Assembly (NCBI GenBank): GCA_017622925.1
Contig: JAGAQC010000065.1
Location: forward strand, 1-42,814
Direction: 5' to 3'
Origin: Ruminococcus sp.
GTDB lineage: Bacteria > Bacillota > Clostridia > Oscillospirales > Ruminococcaceae
DNA: 42,814 nucleotides
Position 1 is the first letter of the stretch. Each line of letters starts with the position of its first letter. Position numbers and translations under genes: made by a program. The notes beneath the pieces were generated by a model. The model was not told the DNA's origin, searched no databases, and saw nothing but the letters and a program-made list of their open reading frames with translations. Positions 16,876-24,504 of the stretch are shown piece by piece.

Positions 16876-16915
16876 TTTACTTTGATACGATAATGTGATA
16901 TTATATTAAAGTAAA
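16876..16915 (+). promoter_or_regulatory. promoter with flanking inverted repeat
   Basis: TTTACTTT (16876-16883) and AAAGTAAA (16908-16915) are a perfect 8-base inverted repeat, 24 bases apart. They enclose a candidate promoter: -35 TTTACT and -10 TATTAT with 17-base spacing. An operator that blocks the promoter of the amino-acid binding-protein gene is a fair reading. The dyad could otherwise be AT-rich coincidence. Confidence 0.5.
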
Positions 16916-16945
16916 ACACTATAAGTTAATTTTAGGAGATGTATT

Positions 16946-17830
16946 ATGAAAAAATCAATTTCTTTACGTTTATTCGCTTCTGTTGCAGCTTTATCCATGC
17001 TTATCGTTTCCGCAGGCTGTGGAAATGATAGTTCCTCGCAGTCTGAAAGCTCGTCGGAGAGCAGCGCCCCCGACAGCGTTTCCGATGACAGCAGCGCAGC
17101 GGACACATCAGACGATCAGTCTCTGCAAAAGGTTCTCGACAGCGGAAAGTTTGTTCTCGGTCTTGACGCAACGTTCAAGCCAATGGGTTATACCGATGAA
17201 AACGATGAAATAGTAGGCTTCGATATTGACGTTGCCGAGGAAGTATGCGCAAGAATGGGCGTTGAACTTGTTAAGGAGGGTATCAACTGGGATACCAAGG
17301 AACAGGATCTCAATGCAGGAAGAATTGACTGTATTTGGAACGGAATGTCCGTAAGTCCAAGTCGTGCGGAGGAAATGAATCTCTCCGAGCCTTATATGTC
17401 AAACGCTATGGTATTCGTTGTTCCCGCAAACAGCGATGTTACCGACATGGAACAGCTCAGCGATAAAATCATCGGCGTTCAGAACGGTTCTACCGCTGAG
17501 GAAATTCTTATGGCATCGGATATTGCTTCAACTATCACAGAACAGCCTATGGCTACAAATATCGAGGCTCTCCAGCAAATGGAGCTTGGCATTGTCGATG
17601 CTGTTTTTCTTGATTCCGTCGTTGCAAACTATGAGATCACTTCCTCGGGCAAAGATTACAAGATTCTTCCCGACGGTCTCGAAGAAGAAGAATACGCTAT
17701 CGGTTTCAGAAAAAACGATCAGGCTCTCCGTGACGAAGTTCAGAAGATCCTCAGCGAAATGAAGGCTGACGGCAAGCTCGGCGAAATTTCTACCGAATGG
17801 TTCGGCAGCGATATTACTACAGTTAAATAA
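16946..17830 (+). CDS. polar amino-acid ABC transporter substrate-binding lipoprotein
   Basis: The protein has 294 residues. A signal peptide (1-24) ends at a Cys in VSAGC, with a less usual residue at the -3 position of the lipobox. A Ser/Asp-rich linker spans about 27-60. The mature part opens KVLDSGKFVLGLDATFKPMG, the family-3 solute-binding pattern for polar amino acids. AGGAG precedes the start. The partner permease and ATPase lie nearby on the opposite strand (18978-20458), converging on this gene. The exact substrate is not decided by sequence; cystine or another polar amino acid is possible. Confidence 0.9.
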   Translation: MKKSISLRLFASVAALSMLIVSAGCGNDSSSQSESSSESSAPDSVSDDSSAADTSDDQSLQKVLDSGKFVLGLDATFKPMGYTDENDEIVGFDIDVAEEVCARMGVELVKEGINWDTKEQDLNAGRIDCIWNGMSVSPSRAEEMNLSEPYMSNAMVFVVPANSDVTDMEQLSDKIIGVQNGSTAEEILMASDIASTITEQPMATNIEALQQMELGIVDAVFLDSVVANYEITSSGKDYKILPDGLEEEEYAIGFRKNDQALRDEVQKILSEMKADGKLGEISTEWFGSDITTVK

Positions 17831-17870
17831 ATTTTCCCTAAGAGCCTATTCTGTATCTCCACATATAAAG

Positions 17871-17993
17871 ACAGGCACACATAAAGAACATTTCGCCATA
17901 GCACTTATGATTTTCAGTCAAAAGTTCTATGGCGTTTCTATTGACAATGTAATGGCTTTGATGTATAATTAATACTAAGATAAATTGGAATTT
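17871..17993 (+). repeat. 123-bp terminator-plus-promoter repeat, copy 1
   Basis: This stretch matches 36551-36673 at 112 of 123 positions with no gaps. It starts with a stem (CGCCATAGCACTT, 17894 on, pairing with AAGTTCTATGGCG; one mismatch, 15-base loop) followed by TTTCTATT. Then come TTGACA (17941-17946) and TATAAT (17964-17969) with 17-base spacing. It would end transcription of the binding-protein gene and start transcription of the phosphorylase gene. Confidence 0.8.
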
Positions 17994-18013
17994 GAAAGGC
18001 GGTCAGATTAAAG

Positions 18014-18763
18014 ATGATAACTGATTCGTATGACATCAAAAGTGATCCAATCGTAAACTTCGAGGCTTTTTATGGTGCAAAAAAGAATCTTGTTGAAATA
18101 TGCCTTATAATATTCTCTAAGGAGATCTATGAACATTTATTGTCGCAGTATGAATGCAAACAAATTTCGGAAATATGTGTCTGTAACGGAAATATACCGA
18201 TATGGTCATTTCAAAGGAATAATATCGAAATCGCATTTTATTTAACACATATTGGTTCTGCTTGTGCAGGAGAACTGACAGCAGAAGTGAATCACCTTAC
18301 AGGAGCATATAAGTTTATCATGTTTGGCTCTTGCGGAAGTCTGGATAATGGTATTACGAGCGGAAGATTTATCATTCCGTCGCAAGCATATCGTGGTGAG
18401 GGAATGTCCTATTATTTTGCTGAACCGCAGGACTATATCAACATAAAAAACGCAGATCAGCTTGAACGTATTTTTACTGAACTGAGCATTCCTTTTGTAA
18501 AGGGTAAAGTCTGGACAACAGACTGCATTTTGCGTGAAACGGTCAATCTTGTAAATCAGAGAAAAAAAGAAGGATGTATCGCTGTTGAAATGGAAGTTGC
18601 AGGAGTGCAGGCGGTTTGCGACTTTTACGGTTTTGAATTGTATGACTTCTTATCCGCAGGAGATGTTCTTGCAGAAGGGAATTATCAGATTGAAAATCTG
18701 TCTAATGCAAATCATAATCTTGACAAACTCCAGATCGCACTGCAAATCTCAGAAAGAATATAA
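18014..18763 (+). CDS. PNP/UDP-family nucleoside phosphorylase
   Basis: The protein has 249 residues. FGSCGSLDNGI around 112-122 is the phosphate/nucleoside loop, and GCIAVEMEVAGVQAV near 190-205 carries the ribose-binding EME motif. AGD near the end supplies the base-contact Asp region. Such enzymes cleave purine or uridine nucleosides with phosphate. AAAGGCGG precedes ATG 18014. The codon and base make-up looks more AT-rich than the flanking transporter genes, and a repeat promoter sits directly ahead. It may therefore be a later arrival between two halves of the ABC transporter; that is inference. Confidence 0.8.
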   Translation: MITDSYDIKSDPIVNFEAFYGAKKNLVEICLIIFSKEIYEHLLSQYECKQISEICVCNGNIPIWSFQRNNIEIAFYLTHIGSACAGELTAEVNHLTGAYKFIMFGSCGSLDNGITSGRFIIPSQAYRGEGMSYYFAEPQDYINIKNADQLERIFTELSIPFVKGKVWTTDCILRETVNLVNQRKKEGCIAVEMEVAGVQAVCDFYGFELYDFLSAGDVLAEGNYQIENLSNANHNLDKLQIALQISERI

Positions 18764-18891
18764 ACCAATATGGCAATTTTCTATAGATTCGCGGACATAA
18801 TCTACAGTTTCAGATATAATGAATCGCGAACTGCGCCTCCGCTCGCTCAGCGGCAAATTCTGATTTATGCGAATAATCAAACATTAACAAA

Positions 18892-18929
18892 AAGCCCCGA
18901 AGCAGTTATCAATAATTACTTCGGGGCTT
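18892..18929 (-). terminator. rho-independent terminator of the ABC permease/ATPase operon
   Basis: AAGCCCCGAAG (18892-18902) pairs perfectly with CTTCGGGGCTT (18919-18929). On the minus strand the stem is followed by TTTTTG. It lies 49 bases past the ATPase stop. The gap 18764-18891 has no gene; it holds a GC-rich palindromic patch near 18826-18856 and the 14-mer AAATTCTGATTTAT, which is also part of the 46-bp repeat at 37131 and 39709. Confidence 0.9.
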
Positions 18930-18977
18930 AAACTTCTTTATGAATATCGAATTAATATGCGAAGTTTTTTTACATGT

Positions 18978-19742
18978 TCAATTATTCTTGAATCTCTGCA
19001 AAAACTGTTTTGTTCTTTCAGAGGCGTTCTCTCCAAACAGCTTTTCGGGAGTTCCCTCGTCAGCTATAACTCCGCCCTCCATGAACAGGATATGATCTGC
19101 AACATCACGGGCAAAACCCATTTCGTGAGTGACTATGACCATAGTCATTCCCTCGGCTGCAAGTTCCTTTATAACCTTTAATATCTCGCCTGTAAGCTCA
19201 GGATCGAGCGCTGACGTAGGCTCGTCAAAAAAGAGCATTTCCGGATTCAAAGCCAAAGCCCTTGCTATTGAAACTCGCTGCTGCTGTCCGCCCGACAGTT
19301 CGCAGGGATAAGCTTTCGCCTTGTCCGAAAGTCCCATTTTTCCCAATAGCTCCATTGCCGTTTTTTCAGCCTCCGACCTGTTTTTTTTCAGCACTCTTAC
19401 GGGAGCTTCCGTGATATTCCGCAGTACGTTCATATGCGGAAAAAGATTGAAATTCTGAAAAACAAGCCCTATATTCAACCTTATATCACGTAAAACAGAC
19501 GGCGGTGCATAGACCGTTTTCCCTTTTTCGTTCTTAATAAGCATGTCCTTGCCGCATACCTTTATCTCTCCGCCGCTTGCCTTTTCAAGCTGATTTATAC
19601 ACCTCAGCAAAGTGGATTTTCCGCTGCCGGAAGGTCCTATTATTGCCCAGACTTCACCTTTTTCAACAGTAAAGGATATATCTTTAAGCACCTCTGTTGA
19701 ACCAAAGCTCTTGGAAAGATTTTTAACTTCAAGCATTGCCAT
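18978..19742 (-). CDS. amino-acid ABC transporter ATP-binding protein
   Basis: The protein has 254 residues. Walker A is GPSGSGKST (36-44), the ABC signature is LSGGQQQRV, and Walker B is MLFFDEPTSALDPE with the catalytic Glu. The D-loop and His switch (VTHEM) are intact. This is the GlnQ/HisP type that powers polar amino-acid import. AGGAGGG precedes the ATG, 11 bases after the permease stop. It works with the permease at 19754 and very likely the lipoprotein at 16946. Confidence 0.95.
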   Translation of the reverse strand: MAMLEVKNLSKSFGSTEVLKDISFTVEKGEVWAIIGPSGSGKSTLLRCINQLEKASGGEIKVCGKDMLIKNEKGKTVYAPPSVLRDIRLNIGLVFQNFNLFPHMNVLRNITEAPVRVLKKNRSEAEKTAMELLGKMGLSDKAKAYPCELSGGQQQRVSIARALALNPEMLFFDEPTSALDPELTGEILKVIKELAAEGMTMVIVTHEMGFARDVADHILFMEGGVIADEGTPEKLFGENASERTKQFLQRFKNN

Positions 19743-19753
19743 TTATATCCCTC

Positions 19754-20458
19754 CTACTTGTAGTAATTCAGCTTTTTCTCGACCGACGCTGATATAACGG
19801 TCAGTATCATTGCAAGTACAAAGTAGAAAAGACCTGCGATAAACAGCGGTATCAGCGAACTGTAATTCTGCATCTGCTGCTTTGCTTTCATCGTTATTTC
19901 GGCATATGCGACAACATTCGCAAGCGACGTATCCTTGACCAATGTAATTATCTCGTTGGCGCTTGCAGGAACTACTCTTTTGACTACCTGCGGCAGAATT
20001 ACATGGAAAAATGTCTGGAGCTTATTCATACTCAGGGACGCTGCCGCTTCATACTGTCCTTTCGGGATAGACTCTATGCCGCCTCTGAATATTTCCGCAA
20101 AATAAGCCGCATAATTCAGGGTAAACGCTACGATGACTGCATTAAACATGAAGCTCTCATCTTGAATATTTACAGCCGAGAGCATATTGTTAAGAAATCC
20201 GGGCAGATTTTCCGACTGCTTCAGCATGGGAACTGCGTAGTATGCCACGATTATCTGAAGCATAAGCGGAGTTCCACGCATTATAAGTATGTAGATATTC
20301 GTAATCCACGATATAAGCTTTACCCTGCACATTTTAAGCAGAGCCACGATCATTCCCAATGGGATCGAGTACAGCAACGTAAATCCGAATACTTTCAGCG
20401 TTGGCACAAGATACTTCAAAAGTATCATAAAGACCTTTCTTATTTCTTCCGCCGACAT
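19754..20458 (-). CDS. amino-acid ABC transporter permease
   Basis: The protein has 234 residues and about five membrane segments, the HisM/GlnP size. The EAA loop that docks to the ATPase is EAAASLSMNKLQTFFHVILP; the usual central Gly is replaced by Ser/Met. MRGTPLMLQ is the conserved family block ahead of it. GAGGTGG precedes ATG 20458, and a promoter of the 43-bp type (20509-20551) lies upstream. It is the first gene of a two-gene operon ending at the 18892 terminator. Confidence 0.93.
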   Translation of the reverse strand: MSAEEIRKVFMILLKYLVPTLKVFGFTLLYSIPLGMIVALLKMCRVKLISWITNIYILIMRGTPLMLQIIVAYYAVPMLKQSENLPGFLNNMLSAVNIQDESFMFNAVIVAFTLNYAAYFAEIFRGGIESIPKGQYEAAASLSMNKLQTFFHVILPQVVKRVVPASANEIITLVKDTSLANVVAYAEITMKAKQQMQNYSSLIPLFIAGLFYFVLAMILTVISASVEKKLNYYK

Positions 20459-20508
20459 AACTTTTAAACCACCTCTTTATTAATTTTCCGACAGCATATC
20501 GCAATATT

Positions 20509-20551
20509 ATTATAACATATTAAGCATCAAATTGCAATAGGCGTGGAAAAA
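20509..20551 (-). promoter_or_regulatory. promoter of the ABC permease operon, copy C of the 43-bp repeat
   Basis: On the minus strand, TTGCAA (20532-20537) and TATAAT (20509-20514) are 17 bases apart. An upstream TTTTTCCACGCCT box resembles copies A and B. The outer edge coincides with the right end of the ISLre2 remnant at 20549, so an insertion occurred just upstream of this promoter. Confidence 0.72.
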
Positions 20552-21015
20552 AAGTATGTGTCAAGTAAAAGTAGGCAGTGAATCACAAAATAGTGAAAAT
20601 GCACAAAATCAGAAGTTCAAATCGGATAAGGGCTTGGAAGCAAAAATAGTTTTTATGAAAGAGGGAGCATTTGGAATAGTAACTTTTTCATAGAACTCAT
20701 AGCCTTTACCATCGTGTTTGGGAGGCTTTGAAGCAGATAAAGGCGGCATTGAAAGAGTATCGGCGACAGATGTTTCGGAAGAAGTTGGAATTGCTGTAGA
20801 ATAGTGCCTGCACAACAGAGCCGCAAGATTATTGCCGCCATTCACACTCCAGCATGCACGTCTACCTTTCATTCTGCTGCCGATAATGGTGAATACATTG
20901 CCCTCCATACTGCCCAGTCTTGCATGATGAATCACACCCGGAATTCTTGTGGGCGGAATCTCAATACCCCTGTCATGATATCCCGCAAGAGCCTCCTTGG
21001 GATTTTGTCAATAAT
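20549..21015 (-). mobile_element. ISLre2-family transposase remnant (3' part)
   Basis: The minus-strand frame ending at 20609 reads through about 135 codons of ISLre2-like transposase C-terminus. Conserved pieces are HHARLGSMEGNVF, SRMKGRRACWSVNGGNN, KHDGKGYEFY and the terminal PLSDLNF. An in-frame stop precedes the recognisable part near 21015, and no N-terminal half is present, so it cannot be active. The outer 17 bases AAAAAGTATGTGTCAAG (20549-20565) recur, with one change, at the second remnant (28350-28366) and probably mark the element's end. A 45-codon plus-strand frame at 20556-20693 is its shadow. Confidence 0.8.
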
Positions 21016-21044
21016 ACTTAACACATACAAAATGCGCTTAATGC

Positions 21045-21073
21045 TTGAAAAATGACAATAAGTATGGTATAAT
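21045..21073 (+). promoter_or_regulatory. orphan consensus promoter
   Basis: TTGAAA (21045-21050) and TATAAT (21068-21073) with 17-base spacing point rightwards. No plus-strand gene follows before 21713. Transcription would run antisense to the small secreted protein at 21188-21577. It may be left over from the disrupted IS region, make a small RNA, or serve the 21713 gene through a long leader. Confidence 0.45.
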
Positions 21074-21187
21074 AAAAAAGGTAATCTTTAAGATAGCGAA
21101 TATAATCATGAGTGCGTTGGCAAGCATGATATACTGAGAACTCAGAAAACAAAATGATAATGAATAACTATCTGATATAATACATTA

Positions 21188-21577
21188 TCACAAATTCGGA
21201 TCATACACGATTTCCCCGGATTCATTAAATACATAGTAACCCACAGGGCAGTTATTGATCGCATTTTTCAATTCTTCATATGCACCAAGTTGACCTGTAT
21301 AGTCTTCCCATGATGTACGAACTCGATATATTCCTGCACCAGTGGAATAGTCTCCAGCCTCAGTTATAGAAGCAGCGTACTGTGTTTCATTATGAGCTTC
21401 ATTACCCAAGCTGTTACTATCAGCCGATTCTTTCAATTCATCTGCCACTTTACCTATTGCGTCTACAACCTGAGCAGGAGACGGAAGCGTAACTGATAAG
21501 GTGAGTGGTTCATTGTAATGCGCTGCACCGAAAATGCACACAATAACAGAAAGAATAGCCGCTGTCTTTAGTTTCAT
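21188..21577 (-). CDS. small secreted protein with a SPOR-like C-terminal domain
   Basis: The protein has 129 residues from ATG 21577, which has GGGAG upstream; a longer frame lacks a ribosome site. An N-terminal signal sequence (KLKTAAILSVIVCIFGAA) is followed by a low-complexity middle and a C-terminal module of about 45 residues: YRVRTSWEDYTGQLGAYEEL, then a GYYVF turn and a final acidic strand. This resembles the repeat found at the end of clostridial cell-wall amidases, similar in style to SPOR domains that bind peptidoglycan. No catalytic domain is present. It is divergent from the 21713 gene. Confidence 0.65.
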   Translation of the reverse strand: MKLKTAAILSVIVCIFGAAHYNEPLTLSVTLPSPAQVVDAIGKVADELKESADSNSLGNEAHNETQYAASITEAGDYSTGAGIYRVRTSWEDYTGQLGAYEELKNAINNCPVGYYVFNESGEIVYDPNL

Positions 21578-21712
21578 ATTGAGCACTCCCTTCAATATTT
21601 TGTGATTTACTCTATGATTCAAGTATATCACCAAACAATGCGGAGTGCAAACACACTCTGCATACAGCCAAATACAAATTTTTATACTTTTTTGTACAGA
21701 AAGGAGGCTTTT

Positions 21713-23362
21713 ATGCAATTAACGATCAATCGAATGAGAGAACTCTTATTTGCCAAAGATTCAGAGTATTGCAAGTGGAATAAAAAGGGCGGTAAATCCT
21801 CATACGATCCATTTCTTGGTGTTATCTTTGGATTCCTGGATACAAATAAGGAAACACAAAAAGCATTTCAGCAGATTCTGTATACAGAATCCTCACACGA
21901 CAACTTTTGCAGGGGAAGTCTCAGAAGCGACGGATATTATCCTGTAAAAGCTATCAACGAATGGATATACGCAGACCTTAAAGCACACAACAGTACTCCC
22001 GATAACTCGCAGATAATACAAGAGCTGCAAAGTGGATATAAATGCCTTATAGGAGAATTTATATCCGAATTGACCGATGAAAGCCGTGTGTTCACTGAAC
22101 TGATGTGCATTGAAAACTGCTTCGACTCCGGTCCGCTATATTCGCACTTACAAGAACTTATGCATAAAGAGGAATATCTGCTTGTACTTGCGTGGATGAC
22201 AGTCATTGCAGTATTTCCGCAGATCACATCTGTAACAGAGAAAAAACCGGATTATGCACAGTTATTACTGAAAGAGCTGTTTGCAGATCAGCAGTTGCCT
22301 ACTGAAGCTCCCTCTCTCCATAGCGCTTATGAAGCCTTTCTCAAAGAGAAACTCGAAATTGATGATGCGATTGAAGAGGTTATTATCGTTCACAATCACG
22401 GACTGCGTGCTTTGTTGAATCAAGTAAGACATACACTGCTCAGAACATTGATCGACCGCGCCGCAAGTGTCAAGATCCTTATAACTGAGCATGAAATAGG
22501 AGAAATATTCACCGAACATATACGCAATCAAAATATGTTGTATTTATCCAGCTATATGCCGCCTGTACTGATGTGGAGAGATTTCTGCAAACAGTTTCCG
22601 GATAAGGTAACCTTGCATCTTTCGCCAATTCCTGCAATCCATCAGTATACCGAACTAAAATTCAAAAATTCAGCTAATACTTGCTGTTTTGTTGGATTCT
22701 ATTTATACGGCGGAACAGCGTTCGATAAATCTCCTTTCATGATCATACCATACGGTTCAGCATATTACTCCAATTTTCGCACTGAATTTGAGTATACATG
22801 GAGAATCTCACATCCATATACTGACTCAATGGGTTCACACGATGCAACATCTGATACAGCAGTGCCAACTTCTGCTGAGTATGTTGACAAGGGAATAGAA
22901 CACGGTGCTAATGGCATTGATCTTGCATTCCATGCAGGTGCAGAATGGCTTATGGTTGATACCAAACTCGCTGTAATATCAAAAATAATAGATAGACATA
23001 TTCCGTGCAGAGTATTGATAAATGACGAAGAGTCGGTTCAGAATGTTATTCCGCACATGAGATCTGAAAATAAGGCTTATGTCGGACTTACTCAAAACAT
23101 CAGACAATGGAGCAATTTTCAGAAACAATATCCTGATATCATACAGGTTAAAGTATCACACATTCCCCTACTCCACGCCTACTATCATGTTCAAACAGAG
23201 AACGATCCCTCTGTTCGCCTTGCGTATTATTCATATGATAATGCAACTATGCATAAAAACTTCATCCATATTTTCGAGCGAGGATCAGCATATTATGATT
23301 TGTACACCAATGAATTTGAGTATCTGTGGAAACGAGCAGATGATATACATAACATACAATAA
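21713..23362 (+). CDS. protein with a duplicated PLD-like domain, function unknown
   Basis: The protein has 549 residues from ATG 21713 (AAAGGAGG upstream). Residues 1-195 are a helical region I do not recognise. Residues about 222-365 and 398-540 are two copies of one domain. Each has a beta/alpha opening (VKILITEHE; CRVLINDEES), a W-x2-F block, then SPIPAIHQY or SHIPLLHAY, and a closing GSAYYSNF or GSAYYDLY with EFEYTW or EFEYLW. The arrangement recalls phospholipase-D-like sensor domains without HKD catalytic residues, such as those at the C-terminus of some regulators. That comparison is tentative. A 16-codon gene with its own ribosome site follows at once. No membrane segment is visible. 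Confidence 0.55.
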   Translation: MQLTINRMRELLFAKDSEYCKWNKKGGKSSYDPFLGVIFGFLDTNKETQKAFQQILYTESSHDNFCRGSLRSDGYYPVKAINEWIYADLKAHNSTPDNSQIIQELQSGYKCLIGEFISELTDESRVFTELMCIENCFDSGPLYSHLQELMHKEEYLLVLAWMTVIAVFPQITSVTEKKPDYAQLLLKELFADQQLPTEAPSLHSAYEAFLKEKLEIDDAIEEVIIVHNHGLRALLNQVRHTLLRTLIDRAASVKILITEHEIGEIFTEHIRNQNMLYLSSYMPPVLMWRDFCKQFPDKVTLHLSPIPAIHQYTELKFKNSANTCCFVGFYLYGGTAFDKSPFMIIPYGSAYYSNFRTEFEYTWRISHPYTDSMGSHDATSDTAVPTSAEYVDKGIEHGANGIDLAFHAGAEWLMVDTKLAVISKIIDRHIPCRVLINDEESVQNVIPHMRSENKAYVGLTQNIRQWSNFQKQYPDIIQVKVSHIPLLHAYYHVQTENDPSVRLAYYSYDNATMHKNFIHIFERGSAYYDLYTNEFEYLWKRADDIHNIQ

Positions 23363-23375
23363 AGGAGACTACCGT

Positions 23376-23426
23376 ATGCCCACACAGCGATATAAACTTG
23401 ACATTCATCTTTCAAACAGAATTTGA
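23376..23426 (+). pseudogene. 16-codon ORF, probable start of a truncated gene
   Basis: MPTQRYKLDIHLSNRI follows AAAGGAG at good spacing, 13 bases after the 549-residue gene. The strong ribosome site and the tight coupling suggest a real second gene of that operon whose body was lost, since nothing continues the frame. A true 16-residue peptide is possible but less likely. Confidence 0.4.
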
Positions 23427-23481
23427 CGCCTCATCACTTCATTGACGCCTTCAGACAGCCAACATTCCAACGCAGACGGGA

Positions 23482-23664
23482 TTATATTATTACGTTTGAC
23501 TTCTTATAATGCAGCTTAGCTGCTGCAAACACCATACACATCATCGCTCTTGCATAAAGTGTAAGCTCCTTGAAGCGTTCCGCTATATGATCCAACATCT
23601 CTTTGTTCACATGCGCAAAAAATATAACAGCATTTTCAATGAATGTGTTGTTCCTTGTGGTCAT
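23482..23664 (-). CDS. hypothetical 60-residue ORF, possible remnant
   Basis: A 60-codon minus-strand frame (opening MTTRNNTFIENAVIFFAHVN) has no clear ribosome site and no family I recognise. The surrounding 23427-23767 gap is otherwise empty. It lies between a truncated gene start and a duplicated gene end, so decay of a larger gene is plausible. Confidence 0.2.
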   Translation of the reverse strand: MTTRNNTFIENAVIFFAHVNKEMLDHIAERFKELTLYARAMMCMVFAAAKLHYKKSNVII

Positions 23665-23767
23665 AAACTTGTCAACTCACTATTATTTATAGCATTTATC
23701 AAATATTTTTCTATTGCATCCTTTCGATGTCATTATTGTTTATTTTTCAGTGGGACGGAATAGTTAC

Positions 23768-23984
23768 ATTTATGCAAGAAATTTCCTGCAAGTCTCCTCC
23801 ATAATTACCCTTGCTTCTTTCGGAGGTTCGTCAAGCTCACAAACAGCAGCGTGAAAGTGTCCGCCGCCGCCATGAATTGCACAGATCTCATTTGCGGAGA
23901 CATTGCCGCTTGTCCGTGTCGAACAGCGAGAACGACCGTCCGGCAGTTCCCGTACTGTCACGCCTATCTTCATTACCTCGTACT
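23768..23984 (-). pseudogene. duplicated 3' end of the DHH phosphoesterase gene
   Basis: This 217-base stretch matches 24503-24719, inside the intact DHH gene, at 209 positions without gaps. It encodes only the last 67 or so residues (GGGGHFHAAVCELDEPP region) and is closed upstream by a TAG. The small membrane-protein gene at 24008-24490 lies between the two copies, so the arrangement is a direct repeat flanking an insert. It cannot make a working enzyme. Confidence 0.9.
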
Positions 23985-24007
23985 AAAAACAGATGATAAT
24001 TAAGCCA

Positions 24008-24490
24008 TCACTTTTCAAAATCAGTAATTATACACTTTGAACCAAGGACATAAACTGTGCATTTTTGGGTTACAGGTATCCGGTTTGTATAGGCAGTACT
24101 TAAATATGTTGAACAATCTTCAATCTCTATGACGTATTTCCAATTGAGACGAACTGCCCCTTTATGCGCATGTCTGACTTCAACTTCTGATACAATTGTC
24201 CCGTTGTGCATAGTGCCTTTACAAATAACAATTTTTTTCACACACAAATACACTAACCAATCAAGAAAAAACCTTAGATCAACAATTAATACGATCAATA
24301 ATATCGGAACGCAATATCCGTCAATCCATGATTTGGTAATTCCTTTGACAAGAGTTTCACCAATAAATAACCCTTTTATCGTGTAAAAAATACATACCAA
24401 AAAAGCAAATGCGCTAAGGAATTTTGCGTAACTAAAATATTCATCATGGACTGTTTCATAATACCGCTTTTTAGAATTATCATTCTTCAT
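24008..24490 (-). CDS. small membrane protein between DHH repeats
   Basis: The protein has 160 residues and two or three hydrophobic segments (FLSAFAFLVCIFYTIKGLF around 25-43 and VPILLIVLIVDLRFFLDWLV around 61-80). These are followed by a soluble beta-rich C-terminus of about 75 residues. I do not recognise the family. It starts 14 bases after the DHH stop, so it may be read as the last gene of that operon, but its ribosome site is weak. Its AT-rich composition and the flanking 217-bp repeats suggest acquisition with duplication of the DHH 3' end. Confidence 0.55.
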   Translation of the reverse strand: MKNDNSKKRYYETVHDEYFSYAKFLSAFAFLVCIFYTIKGLFIGETLVKGITKSWIDGYCVPILLIVLIVDLRFFLDWLVYLCVKKIVICKGTMHNGTIVSEVEVRHAHKGAVRLNWKYVIEIEDCSTYLSTAYTNRIPVTQKCTVYVLGSKCIITDFEK

Positions 24491-24504
24491 ATTGCTTTAC
24501 TTAT

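Noticed and set aside
20556-20693. 45-codon plus-strand frame with a relative at 28391
   Set aside because: Both are the reverse of ISLre2 transposase C-termini; the similarity comes from the IS.
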